64,000 nucleotides of DNA from Candidatus Zixiibacteriota bacterium (GTDB lineage Bacteria > Zixibacteria > MSB-5A5 > JAABVY01), in NCBI GenBank assembly GCA_011056555.1, contig DSEQ01000010.1:34140-98139 (forward strand), in the 5' to 3' direction. The position numbers were made by a program, and so were the translations under genes. Shown here one piece after another: positions 44,031-52,601 of the stretch (within the stretch, counting starts at the first letter, position 1; every line of letters begins with the position of its first letter). The notes beneath the pieces are model-generated. The model was not told the DNA's origin, searched no databases, and saw only the letters and a program-made list of their open reading frames with translations.

Positions 44031-45493
44031 CTTCTCAATCTTTCCTTCAGAAGCACCCGCTTAACTTTGCCTGAATCGGTCTTGGGGATTTCATCCACAA
44101 ATATAATCCTTCTGGGTATCTTATAGACCTCCAGTTTTCTCATGCAGTGTTTTCGCAGGTCTATCTCCAGCTTCTTATCGGGCTTAGCATCCACGACCGC
44201 GAAGCCTATGACACATTCGCCCGTCAATTCATCAGGAGCTCCAACAACCGCGCAATCGAGGACCCGTTCATGTGTCATCAGGACCATTTCAACCTCACCG
44301 GGCACCAGCTTCAATCCATCGATATTAATCTGCTCCTTCAGCCTGCCCTCCCAGGTGATGAAACCATCGGCATCCATAATTCCCAGGTCGCCGGTCTTAA
44401 ACCAGCCATTGTCAAAGAATTCGGATGAGTCCATGCCCCAGTATCCTGAGGTAACATGCGGCCCCTTAATCAGGATTTCCCCGATTTGATCGATCAGTCG
44501 GTCCCCCGAAGTGCCGACTATAACCTCGGATCCCGGGGTTGGCGTTCCGACCGATTTAAGTTTGTCCGGGTGCTCGTTGTAGCAAATTCTGGTGCTGCGG
44601 CTGGCCTCAGTCAGACCGTAATACATATAAAACCGGGTATCTGGGAGCAGTTCCAGAACCTTCTCTATATAGACCTCATCCATAGGCGCGGAGTTGACTA
44701 TGATATATTTCAAATTTTTGCAATGCTCCTTAAACTGCTCCGGAAACTGATCCAGTATGAGCTTAAACCCTCCGGGAGTACCCGGGAAGCTGGTTATCCG
44801 TTCCGATTCGATCTTATTCAGGAGATCAGGGATATCATTCAATTTTTCTTCGATATAGACCGTGCCGCCCCGCGTCCAGTAGATATGAATATGTGCCAGC
44901 CCGAATAGATGCGTTAATGAGAGGGTGGTTAATTCACGGTCATTCTCATCGATTCCAGCCCATTCAATTATGGAACTGATGGTATGGCTGAGATTGGCAT
45001 GTGAGAGCATGACCCCCTTGGGGATTCCAGTCGAGCCGCTGGTGTACATGATAAGCGCTAAAGGATTCCAGTCAGTATCGATTTCATTTTCCGGAATCTC
45101 GGGATATTCATCCAGATTTGAAGGAAAGACAAGCTGGCCGGGTATCTCTTCGAATCCGGCTCTTTTCTCAGGAGTAACCATGAGTGAGGCCTCGCAATTA
45201 TCGTAGACATACTTGAGATGATCCGGACGGGACCTGTAATCCACCAGGATGCCGGTGCAGCCATACAGTAAAAGTCCCAGATAGGCACAGATATAATCTA
45301 CTGAATTGGGAAATGTCAGGATCACCCTGTGGGCGGGTTTGATTCCGTTGGAACTCAAAACGTATGCAAATTTCCGCGCTCTGCTGTAAACTTCCTTGTA
45401 CTTGAATTCCCTGCCATCGGGAGCTACCAGAAATGGTTTATTCGGTAAACGTGAGACTGTTTCAATAAAAGAGCGCGCTATGTTTTCGGTCAA
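44027..45493 (-). CDS. AMP-forming acyl ligase, copy 2
   Basis: Core motifs: LIMYTSGSTGIPKGVMLSHAN, YYGLTEASRSTRI, FKTGDLGIMDADGFITWEGR, lysine in TDSGKVKRVLL. It would load an acid on the ACP encoded just upstream (4-base overlap). Distinct from the ligase at 27292; the two have different operon partners. Substrate unknown. Confidence 0.9.
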   Translation of the reverse strand: MTENIARSFIETVSRLPNKPFLVAPDGREFKYKEVYSRARKFAYVLSSNGIKPAHRVILTFPNSVDYICAYLGLLLYGCTGILVDYRSRPDHLKYVYDNCEASLMVTPEKRAGFEEIPGQLVFPSNLDEYPEIPENEIDTDWNPLALIMYTSGSTGIPKGVMLSHANLSHTISSIIEWAGIDENDRELTTLSLTHLFGLAHIHIYWTRGGTVYIEEKLNDIPDLLNKIESERITSFPGTPGGFKLILDQFPEQFKEHCKNLKYIIVNSAPMDEVYIEKVLELLPDTRFYMYYGLTEASRSTRICYNEHPDKLKSVGTPTPGSEVIVGTSGDRLIDQIGEILIKGPHVTSGYWGMDSSEFFDNGWFKTGDLGIMDADGFITWEGRLKEQINIDGLKLVPGEVEMVLMTHERVLDCAVVGAPDELTGECVIGFAVVDAKPDKKLEIDLRKHCMRKLEVYKIPRRIIFVDEIPKTDSGKVKRVLLKERLRR

Positions 45494-45732
45494 ATTTCTA
45501 CGCCTCTGGAAATCAAGATGGTTTTTATATCTCCAATCGTCTCCAGTGAAACTATTTCCTCGGGAGACATGCTATATCCAAACTCTTTTTCGACTGCATT
45601 GGCTATGTTTATCGTTGCCAAACTGTCCCAGGTTTCGATTTCATCCGGGCCATAATCATCATGATACTGGTCGTCGTCAATCAGCAGTATTTCCTCTAAA
45701 AGCGCCTTGAGCTTATCATCGTTTGCAGACAT
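45490..45732 (-). CDS. Acyl carrier protein, copy 2
   Basis: Phosphopantetheine serine at 37 (ETWDSLATINIANAVE). Start at the ATG 45732, which has AAAGGA 7 bases upstream; a TTG at 45738 is in frame. It overlaps the ligase by 4 bases. Confidence 0.88.
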   Translation of the reverse strand: MSANDDKLKALLEEILLIDDDQYHDDYGPDEIETWDSLATINIANAVEKEFGYSMSPEEIVSLETIGDIKTILISRGVEI

Positions 45733-45759
45733 TTGCAAGTCCTTTGAATTTATGAGAAG

Positions 45760-46185
45760 TTAATCCCATTTGAAGTCCGGGTCCTCAATGAGTTCTATAT
45801 TGATTCCTGCAATATTGGGCAAAGCAAAGTTGAATTTGAATTTCATGATCCCCTTCTGCTCCTGGGGCGCTATGAATTTAATCCCCCGCTCTTCAAGTTC
45901 TTTCTGGGTCTTTTGAATATCTCTGGTGCAGAAGGCGATATGATGGATTCCGCCGCGGCCCTGGTTAAAGTTCTTCAGCACGCCCTTGCGGGGAATCATG
46001 AAATGCAATTTGGTCTCTCCCGCGCATTTGAGAAAGATATTGGTTACGTTATACTTATCTATCGTCTCCCGGGCGATTTCCTCCAGCCCCAGTATATTCT
46101 TGAAATCCTCAATCTGGCTCTCATTTTGAGCTACAATTCCGATGTGGTGAATCCTCAGCTCGTGCCCCAGCAACCTGTCTATCAT
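45760..46185 (-). CDS. VOC-family protein (glyoxalase/methylmalonyl-CoA epimerase-like)
   Basis: Two beta-alpha-beta-beta-beta VOC halves: HHIGIVAQNESQIEDFKNIL and GIHHIAFCTRDIQKTQKELEERG, with metal-type H and E (HHIGIV, INIELIED). It resembles methylmalonyl-CoA epimerase. At the head of the ACP-ligase-GNAT operon it may act on an acyl or 2-oxo-acid precursor. The start at 46185 has AGGA 5 bases upstream; an open frame to 46368 adds a stretch unlike the family. Confidence 0.8.
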   Translation of the reverse strand: MIDRLLGHELRIHHIGIVAQNESQIEDFKNILGLEEIARETIDKYNVTNIFLKCAGETKLHFMIPRKGVLKNFNQGRGGIHHIAFCTRDIQKTQKELEERGIKFIAPQEQKGIMKFKFNFALPNIAGINIELIEDPDFKWD

Positions 46186-46539
46186 CTGGATCCTGTCCTT
46201 TACGGTTATACAATCTAAATTATCCAATAATTTTAAGCATTTAGTATAGATTGTCAATAAATATGTACTCAATGAAAACTGGATCGAGCCAGCATCGATG
46301 TTTTTTTGAAATCCGCGCCTCTGGATTCGGGCCCGGAAAGGTATGCGGGGTATTTGGAATAATGACATTCCCGATAAGTCTTGTTGACAACCATAAGTAT
46401 AATTGTAAATTGTTACGCAGTAATAAATTCTGTTGGGAGGCCAAACTCTCTTACACTTTTTTTGGACAATTGGGGATTAAGTTGAATGCAGCCTGTTTAT
46501 CAGAATTTCCGATAAATTAACAACGTCTTCATAAAAAAA
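46186..46539. other. Divergent intergenic region
   Basis: It separates the VOC operon (left) from a glycosyltransferase operon (right). A sigma-70-like promoter on the plus strand is TTGACA (46384-46389), 16 bases, TAAATT (46406-46411). A small inverted repeat TTATC/GATAA lies near 46498-46516. The rest holds no clear gene. Confidence 0.45.
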
Positions 46540-47667
46540 ATGCCCGGCTCGAGAAAATATAACATACTGCTTTATACGGAGACCAGCGGAATCGGGGGAG
46601 CGGAAAAGGTGCTGCTGGATCTGGCCACCAATCTGGACCGCGAATTATACGAAGTCTACGTTGTCTTACATCGTTCCAGATGGCTTCATGAGCAGTTGGA
46701 CAAAAATGGAATCCCGGTCGAGATAATCCCGAGCCGCAAATCCTGGGACATCCGATTTATCCGAAATTTCATGAAACATTGCAGGAAAATCCAGGCCGAC
46801 CTGATCCATTCCCATCTGTTTGGCGCAAATCTTTATGCCGGCCTGGCGGGTAGGATGCTGCGATTGCCGGTGATCGCCACTGTGCATAATGAGTATATCA
46901 TGCCCGGCAGCAATGTCAGACATCTTCGGTTGAAGAATTTTATTATCAGGAATTTTGCCAAGAAGATCGTATTGGTGGCCGATTATATGAAAGAGGATTA
47001 TATTGAGAAGGGCCATTACTCTCATGCCAGGCTAAAGACTATATATAACGGTATTGATCTCAAGGATCGTTTGAGTGCTGAAGAAAAGGCCTCTGCCAGG
47101 CAGGAACTCGGTTTCAGCAAGGATGATGTATTGATCGGCAATGTCGCAAACTTCAGGGCTCCCAAGGGACATAATTATCTGATACAGGCGGCAGCCAGAG
47201 TGGTAGAGAGAATACCCCATGCCAGGTTTCTTCTGGTGGGAGAGGGTACCGGAGAACTGAGGAAAGATGCAGAGAAACAGATTGAGTCGCTTGGACTTAT
47301 GGATAATGTTCTGCTGCTGGGATTCAGAACCGACGTGGAGGATCTTCTGAAAGTGTTTGACATATTCGTGCTTTCTTCTATTTCCGAAGGTCTCCCTTTA
47401 TCCATAGTCGAGGCTATGGGAGCGGGGCTGCCGATTGTCGCGACCGATGTGGGCGGGCTGCCGGAACTTGTGGAAAAGGGCAGGAATGGATACCTGGTGC
47501 CGCCGAGAGATCCTGAAAAACTTGCCGCTTTGCTCCTGGAGCTGCTGGGTGACGATGAACTGAGAGTGAGCATGGGCCGGGCCAGCAGGGAGATAGCCGA
47601 GAACAAGTTCTCCATAGACAGGATGATAGGGCAGTATCAGGATCTTTATCAGGAATTATTATCGTGA
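46540..47667 (+). CDS. Family 4 glycosyltransferase
   Basis: GT-B fold: TETSGIGGAEKVLLDLATNLD at the acceptor loop, LVGEGTGEL, and the donor-binding ISEGLPLSIVEAMGAGLPIVATDVGGLPE. It heads a tightly packed glycosyltransferase operon. Cytoplasmic or membrane-associated. The sugar is unknown; no strong ribosome site. Confidence 0.92.
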   Translation: MPGSRKYNILLYTETSGIGGAEKVLLDLATNLDRELYEVYVVLHRSRWLHEQLDKNGIPVEIIPSRKSWDIRFIRNFMKHCRKIQADLIHSHLFGANLYAGLAGRMLRLPVIATVHNEYIMPGSNVRHLRLKNFIIRNFAKKIVLVADYMKEDYIEKGHYSHARLKTIYNGIDLKDRLSAEEKASARQELGFSKDDVLIGNVANFRAPKGHNYLIQAAARVVERIPHARFLLVGEGTGELRKDAEKQIESLGLMDNVLLLGFRTDVEDLLKVFDIFVLSSISEGLPLSIVEAMGAGLPIVATDVGGLPELVEKGRNGYLVPPRDPEKLAALLLELLGDDELRVSMGRASREIAENKFSIDRMIGQYQDLYQELLS

Positions 47668-48815
47668 GTTTGGAAGCAACAGCAATTATTCTTTTCTGGG
47701 TATCATTAGGCCTGGTTTTCTGGACCTATTTCGGCTATATGCTCTTTCTGCAATTTGTATCTGCAATACTGACCAAAGCGGTGAAAAAGGACGACGATTT
47801 CCTCCCGCCGATCAGTATCATAATTACCGCTTATAATGAGGAGTCCCGCATAAAGGCAAAAATCGATAATACCCTTGAACTCGATTATCCTGAGGATAAA
47901 ATGGAGATCATCGTAGTCTCTGACGGCTCCACCGACAGGACCGACGAGATCGTACAGGGTTATGCCCGGAGAGGGGTCAAATTGCTCAGGATACCGGAGC
48001 GCCGGGGAAAGCACTACGGCCAGGGCCAGGGCGTCGAAAAGTCTGCCAATGAACTATTGGTTATGACAGACGCAACCACATTTGTCTGGCGAGAGTCGGT
48101 TAAAAAAATGATCCGCAACTTTGCAGACCCCTCAATCGGGTGTATATCCGGTATGGATTTTATGAAAGACGCCAGATCCGCGGGGTCGGGGGAGGGGCTC
48201 TACGTGCAGTACGAAATGTCCCTGCGCGAGCTGGAGTCAGCCTGCGGATCGCTGGTGGGTGTCTCGGGCTGCTTCTACGCCATCCGCAAGGAAATCTGCG
48301 AGGGCTGGATTAACGACAAGTCGAGCGACTTTTATCTTCCGATTTTTGCTCAGATGAAGGGATACCGCACAATTTTGGAGGAACAGGCTCAGTGCTATTA
48401 TGAGGTATTAGCCGATCCAAAAAAGGAGTTTCGCCGGAAAGTACGCACAGTTGTGCATGGATTGGAGGTCCTTCTCGCATTTAAAAAAGTTTTGAATCCA
48501 TTCCGTTTCGGCCTGTATTCCCTGCAGATGTTCAGCCATAAGCTCTCGAGATGGCTCGTGCCGATTTATCTGATTGTGCTCTTTTTCGCCAACCTTGCCC
48601 TCATCAAGAGCGGCACATTCTACCTGGTGTTCTTTATATTGCAGTCCGCTTTTTATCTCATCGCGCTTATAACAGTCCTGTCCAGCCGGATTCAAAACCT
48701 GCCCGTGCTTAAGGTGCCCTTTTTCTTTGTTGTCTTCAATTATGCAATTCTCGTAGCTATATATGAATATATTACCAAAAAAGAGTACATTCTATGGGAG
48801 CCGACAAAAAGATAA
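47664..48815 (+). CDS. Membrane family 2 glycosyltransferase (processive type)
   Basis: GTG start overlapping the previous stop by 4. One N-terminal helix, GT-A core with ISIIITAYNEESRI, VSDGSTDRTDE, MTDATTF (DXD-like), a QFE-type acceptor loop near SCMDF..., and three C-terminal helices (IYLIVLFFANLALI; TFYLVFFILQSAFYLIAL). It resembles N-acetylglucosaminyl/hyaluronan-type synthases. Overlaps the next gene by 22 bases. Confidence 0.88.
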   Translation: MSLEATAIILFWVSLGLVFWTYFGYMLFLQFVSAILTKAVKKDDDFLPPISIIITAYNEESRIKAKIDNTLELDYPEDKMEIIVVSDGSTDRTDEIVQGYARRGVKLLRIPERRGKHYGQGQGVEKSANELLVMTDATTFVWRESVKKMIRNFADPSIGCISGMDFMKDARSAGSGEGLYVQYEMSLRELESACGSLVGVSGCFYAIRKEICEGWINDKSSDFYLPIFAQMKGYRTILEEQAQCYYEVLADPKKEFRRKVRTVVHGLEVLLAFKKVLNPFRFGLYSLQMFSHKLSRWLVPIYLIVLFFANLALIKSGTFYLVFFILQSAFYLIALITVLSSRIQNLPVLKVPFFFVVFNYAILVAIYEYITKKEYILWEPTKR

Positions 48816-49936
48816 GGGTATGCCACCTGATCTCCGGCGATCTCTGGGCCGGGGCCGAGGTCCAGGCTTATACGATGCTGAAAGCACTTTCTCACTGTGA
48901 TGATCTCGATATCCGGGCAATCGTTCTAAACGAGGGAAAGCTCTCCGGCAAACTGCGGGAGCTGGGTATTAGAGTTGATGTGATTGACGAGACTAAAAAC
49001 AGTTTCCGTTCAATTCGCCGGAAATTGACAGATTTGCTCAGGGGCGCGGATATTGATATTGTTCACTCTCACAGAACAAAAGAAAATGTCCTGGCGGCAA
49101 TCTTGAAGAGAAAAGGTCTGGCCGGAAAGCTGGTGCAGACCGTTCACGGTCTGGGGGAACCTTTTAAGGGCTGGAAAAAGCTGAAGACAGCCATAACTTC
49201 TTCAATCAACAAGAATTATACCCGCCGATATTTCGACCGGATACATGTCGTCTCCGACGATATTAAAGACAGCCTCGAGGAAAAATTTGGAGCTGATAAG
49301 CTTGTTACGATACACAATGTCGTCGATGAAGAGTTTTTCGGTGCAGTTCCGGACAGGGACAAAATTCGGGAAGAGCTGGGAATTGATGAGGGTGCTATGG
49401 TGCTCGGCACTGCCGGCCGGATGGTTCCTGTGAAAGGATACAAGATGCTGATCCAGGCGGCCCGAATAGTTGTGGATAATAATTCCGGCGTCAAATTTCT
49501 TCTGGCAGGTGACGGCCCTTTGAAGTTGGAATTGGAGCGTAAGGCCGATGATATGAGGTTGGCCGGGGATGTCAAATTCGTTGGCTTCAGGAATGATATG
49601 ATTGATTTTCTGGGCGCTCTTGATATATTTGTTATGACTTCGTATCATGAGGGCATACCGGTTGTCCTGCTGGAGGCTATGGCGCTGGGACGGCCGACAG
49701 TGGCGACCGCAGTCGGAGGGATTCGGGAGGTGATTGAGGCCGGCAAATCGGGAATTCTGACAAAGCCCTCGGATCATATTGAGTTTGCCGAGACCTGCCA
49801 GAGACTTTTGCAGGATGTTGAACTCAGGAGAAGCCTGGGCGAGGGGGCAAAAGAGCGTATCAGATCCGCTTTCAGCTCTACCGTGCAGAGGGAGAAGATT
49901 CATAAGCTGTATAGTGAACTGATGGTCGGGCAGTAA
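48794..49936 (+). CDS. Family 4 glycosyltransferase
   Basis: GT-B: HLISGDLWAGAEVQAYTML, AGDGPLKLELERKADDM and SYHEGIPVVLLEAMALGRPTVATAVGGIREV. It starts inside the preceding gene. It is one of three adjacent transferases that probably build one repeat unit. Confidence 0.92.
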   Translation: MGADKKIRVCHLISGDLWAGAEVQAYTMLKALSHCDDLDIRAIVLNEGKLSGKLRELGIRVDVIDETKNSFRSIRRKLTDLLRGADIDIVHSHRTKENVLAAILKRKGLAGKLVQTVHGLGEPFKGWKKLKTAITSSINKNYTRRYFDRIHVVSDDIKDSLEEKFGADKLVTIHNVVDEEFFGAVPDRDKIREELGIDEGAMVLGTAGRMVPVKGYKMLIQAARIVVDNNSGVKFLLAGDGPLKLELERKADDMRLAGDVKFVGFRNDMIDFLGALDIFVMTSYHEGIPVVLLEAMALGRPTVATAVGGIREVIEAGKSGILTKPSDHIEFAETCQRLLQDVELRRSLGEGAKERIRSAFSSTVQREKIHKLYSELMVGQ

Positions 49937-50014
49937 TGGTTGTTGTTTCGGGGGCGATCTCGGAAGCAGTCAAACTGCCTGTGCTAGCAGTATCAAGAAT
50001 GTGATGAGTTGTAT

Positions 50015-50959
50015 ATGAAGATAAGTTTTATAATTCCGGTTCTGAACGGTGAGAAATATATAAGGCAGTGCCTTGATCATATCGCAGCCGAGATGCATCC
50101 CGATGATGAGATCATCGTGGTCGATAACGGTTCCACCGACAGCACGCTTGATATTGTCAGACAGTACGAAGCGGTGAAAATACTGGTTCATCCCGGCATA
50201 ACCATCGCGGCCCTCAGAAACCGCGGCGCCGAAGTTGCCGCAGGAGACCTGCTGGCCTTTATAGATTCGGATTGTCTGGTCTGCAAGGGCTGGAGGAAAG
50301 CAGTTGAAGAGGCGTTCACCCGGGAGGATGTTCATGCCGCGGGGTCATCCTATATGGTGAGAGAAAATCCAACCTGGATCGAGGCCGCCTGGTGTCAACA
50401 GGTAAAAAGGAAGATCAGCAGATTCTACTTTGTTCCAAGCGGGAATTTTGTTATTAGAAATGATGTGTTTCGGGATATAAAAGGTTTCAATGAGAATTTT
50501 GAGACAGATGAGGATACTGAGATTTGCAGGCGGGTCAATCAACACGGTTATTCTATCCTGAATGATCCGGATATCTGCGTGGTTCATCTCGGAAATCCGC
50601 GCACAATGCGGGAATTCATCGGGAAAGAACGCTGGCATGCCTCAGCAATCACCAAGCCACCTTCGGCCAAAAAAATGGATAAGCCGCTGATAATGACTTA
50701 CTTATTTATGCTTTTCCTTCTCTTCACAATAATATCGTTATTCATGATTCCTGTCTGGGGATGGATCTTTCCGGTGATTGGTGTTATCCTGTTTTTATTA
50801 GTACCCGTTTTCACTGCATTTTATAAAAGCTATTCAATCGGGCGTATTTCTTATGTTCCGAGCTTGATTATTCTATTTCTGGTTTTCTATTTAGTTCGTT
50901 CCGAGGTAATCGTCAAGTCGATATTCACAAAAAATCTAAGTAAAAAGGATCCGGGATGA
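50015..50959 (+). CDS. Family 2 glycosyltransferase with C-terminal membrane helices
   Basis: GT-A: SFIIPVLNGEKYIRQCLD, VDNGSTDSTLDIV, FIDSDCLV and ETDEDTEICRR; two or three helices at about 235-305. ATG at 50015 chosen (a TTG at 50009 is in frame). Overlaps the next gene by 4. Confidence 0.9.
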   Translation: MKISFIIPVLNGEKYIRQCLDHIAAEMHPDDEIIVVDNGSTDSTLDIVRQYEAVKILVHPGITIAALRNRGAEVAAGDLLAFIDSDCLVCKGWRKAVEEAFTREDVHAAGSSYMVRENPTWIEAAWCQQVKRKISRFYFVPSGNFVIRNDVFRDIKGFNENFETDEDTEICRRVNQHGYSILNDPDICVVHLGNPRTMREFIGKERWHASAITKPPSAKKMDKPLIMTYLFMLFLLFTIISLFMIPVWGWIFPVIGVILFLLVPVFTAFYKSYSIGRISYVPSLIILFLVFYLVRSEVIVKSIFTKNLSKKDPG

Positions 50960-52350
50960 AATTCGATTTGAATAAGATATATCAGCATATGCCCGTTTTC
51001 ATTCAGAATCTGGGCGTTAGCTACTACGGCCTGAAGCTCTACCGGCGCGAATATGGAAAGAAATTCAGGGCCATGCTGGAGGAATTCGAGAAGCAGCAAT
51101 GGTATTCATATGATGAGCTCAGGGAGTACCAGAATCGGTTGCTGAGGAAGTTGATCAAGCATTGTTATGATAATGTGCCCTATTACAATCAGGTCATGCG
51201 CGGAAGAAAATTAAAACCTGAGGATATCAAGGGTGTCGATGATTTAAAGAAGATGCCGCTTTTGACAAGAGAGACCATTAAAGAGCACGGGGATGAGCTT
51301 CTGGCCGGGAATGTTAATCAAAAGAAGCTCGTAATCGGATACACCAGCGGAACGATAGGTGTCCCGATGAAGCTTGTATGGGATAAAAGGGTATGCCTGG
51401 TCAAGAACGTGGTTGACTGGAGGCAGAAAAGCATCGCGGGTATAAAACCGGGCGACAGGATGGCTTTCCTCTATGCAAGCGCAGTTGTTCCTCTAAACAG
51501 AAGAAAGCCGCCATTCTGGAGGTATAACTGGATATTGAATCACCTGCATTTCTCGAACTACCACCTGCTGGACAATGTGGAATATTATGTCAATAAACTA
51601 TCGGCTTTCAAACCAAAGGCCATAGAGGGCTACCCATCCTTATTGTATGTACTCGCCCGTTTCATGCAATCCGAGAACATTGTGATTCCAGTCCAGGCCG
51701 TCTTTACCTCCTCAGAGACCCTTATGCCTCATCAGAGGGAGGCCCTTGAAGCCGTCTTCGACTGCAAAGTCTTTGACTTCTATGGTCTTGCCGAGCGGGA
51801 TGTGTTTGCAACAGAATGCGAATTTCATCGGGGTAAGCATCTTAACGAGGATTTCGGTATCACGGAAGTTATGGTTGATGGTGAGCGGCCGACAAAGGCG
51901 GGTGAGATGGGAAGAATAGTTGCGACAGGATTACATAATTACGCAATGCCGTTAATCCGTTACCAGACAACTGATGTTACAATGCTGGCTTCCTCAGAAT
52001 GTGCCTGCGGCCGCAGTTTTCCTCTTATGGAAAATGTTACCGCAAGAGATCAGGATTTTTTGGTGACTGCAGACGGGCGGCGCATATCGCCCTATATTGT
52101 AGTGGGCATAACACGTCGGTTTACCAATATCCGGGAACATCAGTTCATTCAGGAAGATGGGAATTCGCTGCGCATACTGATTATCAGGTCAGACAGCTAT
52201 ACGGACGAAGATTCGAGGGCTTTAATAGAGCAGATGAAGAATGTCTTTGGCGAGAAGATGAACATCGAACTGGAATTCGTGTCCAGCATTCCCAGGACAA
52301 AATCAGGGAAATTTCGGGCTGTGATATCTAAAATTTCCGCTGAATTCTGA
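50956..52350 (+). CDS. PaaK/CapK-like AMP-forming ligase
   Basis: 464 residues in the phenylacetate-CoA-ligase fold: YTSGTIGVPMKLVW, FYGLAERDVFATEC and a lysine near RTKSGKFRAVISK. Unlike the other two ligases it has no ACP nearby; CapK-like members are regularly found in polysaccharide operons with unknown acids. It ends the glycosyltransferase operon. Confidence 0.85.
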   Translation: MKFDLNKIYQHMPVFIQNLGVSYYGLKLYRREYGKKFRAMLEEFEKQQWYSYDELREYQNRLLRKLIKHCYDNVPYYNQVMRGRKLKPEDIKGVDDLKKMPLLTRETIKEHGDELLAGNVNQKKLVIGYTSGTIGVPMKLVWDKRVCLVKNVVDWRQKSIAGIKPGDRMAFLYASAVVPLNRRKPPFWRYNWILNHLHFSNYHLLDNVEYYVNKLSAFKPKAIEGYPSLLYVLARFMQSENIVIPVQAVFTSSETLMPHQREALEAVFDCKVFDFYGLAERDVFATECEFHRGKHLNEDFGITEVMVDGERPTKAGEMGRIVATGLHNYAMPLIRYQTTDVTMLASSECACGRSFPLMENVTARDQDFLVTADGRRISPYIVVGITRRFTNIREHQFIQEDGNSLRILIIRSDSYTDEDSRALIEQMKNVFGEKMNIELEFVSSIPRTKSGKFRAVISKISAEF

Positions 52351-52601
52351 TCTACCGAAATTTTAACTTGTATAATTGATATAAATTTCGTACAAAAATA
52401 AACGACTTAGGAAGTGCAAAAATTGAACATTTTGAATGAAAAAAGAACCTGGTTTAAATATTAGGGGAAATCTGCCGATTCTTCAATTGATACTGTAAAG
52501 ATTTGTAAGGACTTAGGTATTCAAAAAAAGATGTTGTTTTGGCCTTCAAATTGAATCTGTTATTTGAATGGCCCATTTGACTTCATGCGAGGAGATGAGT
52601 A

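Noticed and set aside
52540..52555. Sigma-54-like sequence TGGCCTTCAAATTGAA before the beta-helix gene
   Set aside because: The critical -12 GC reads GA, so it is not a credible promoter.
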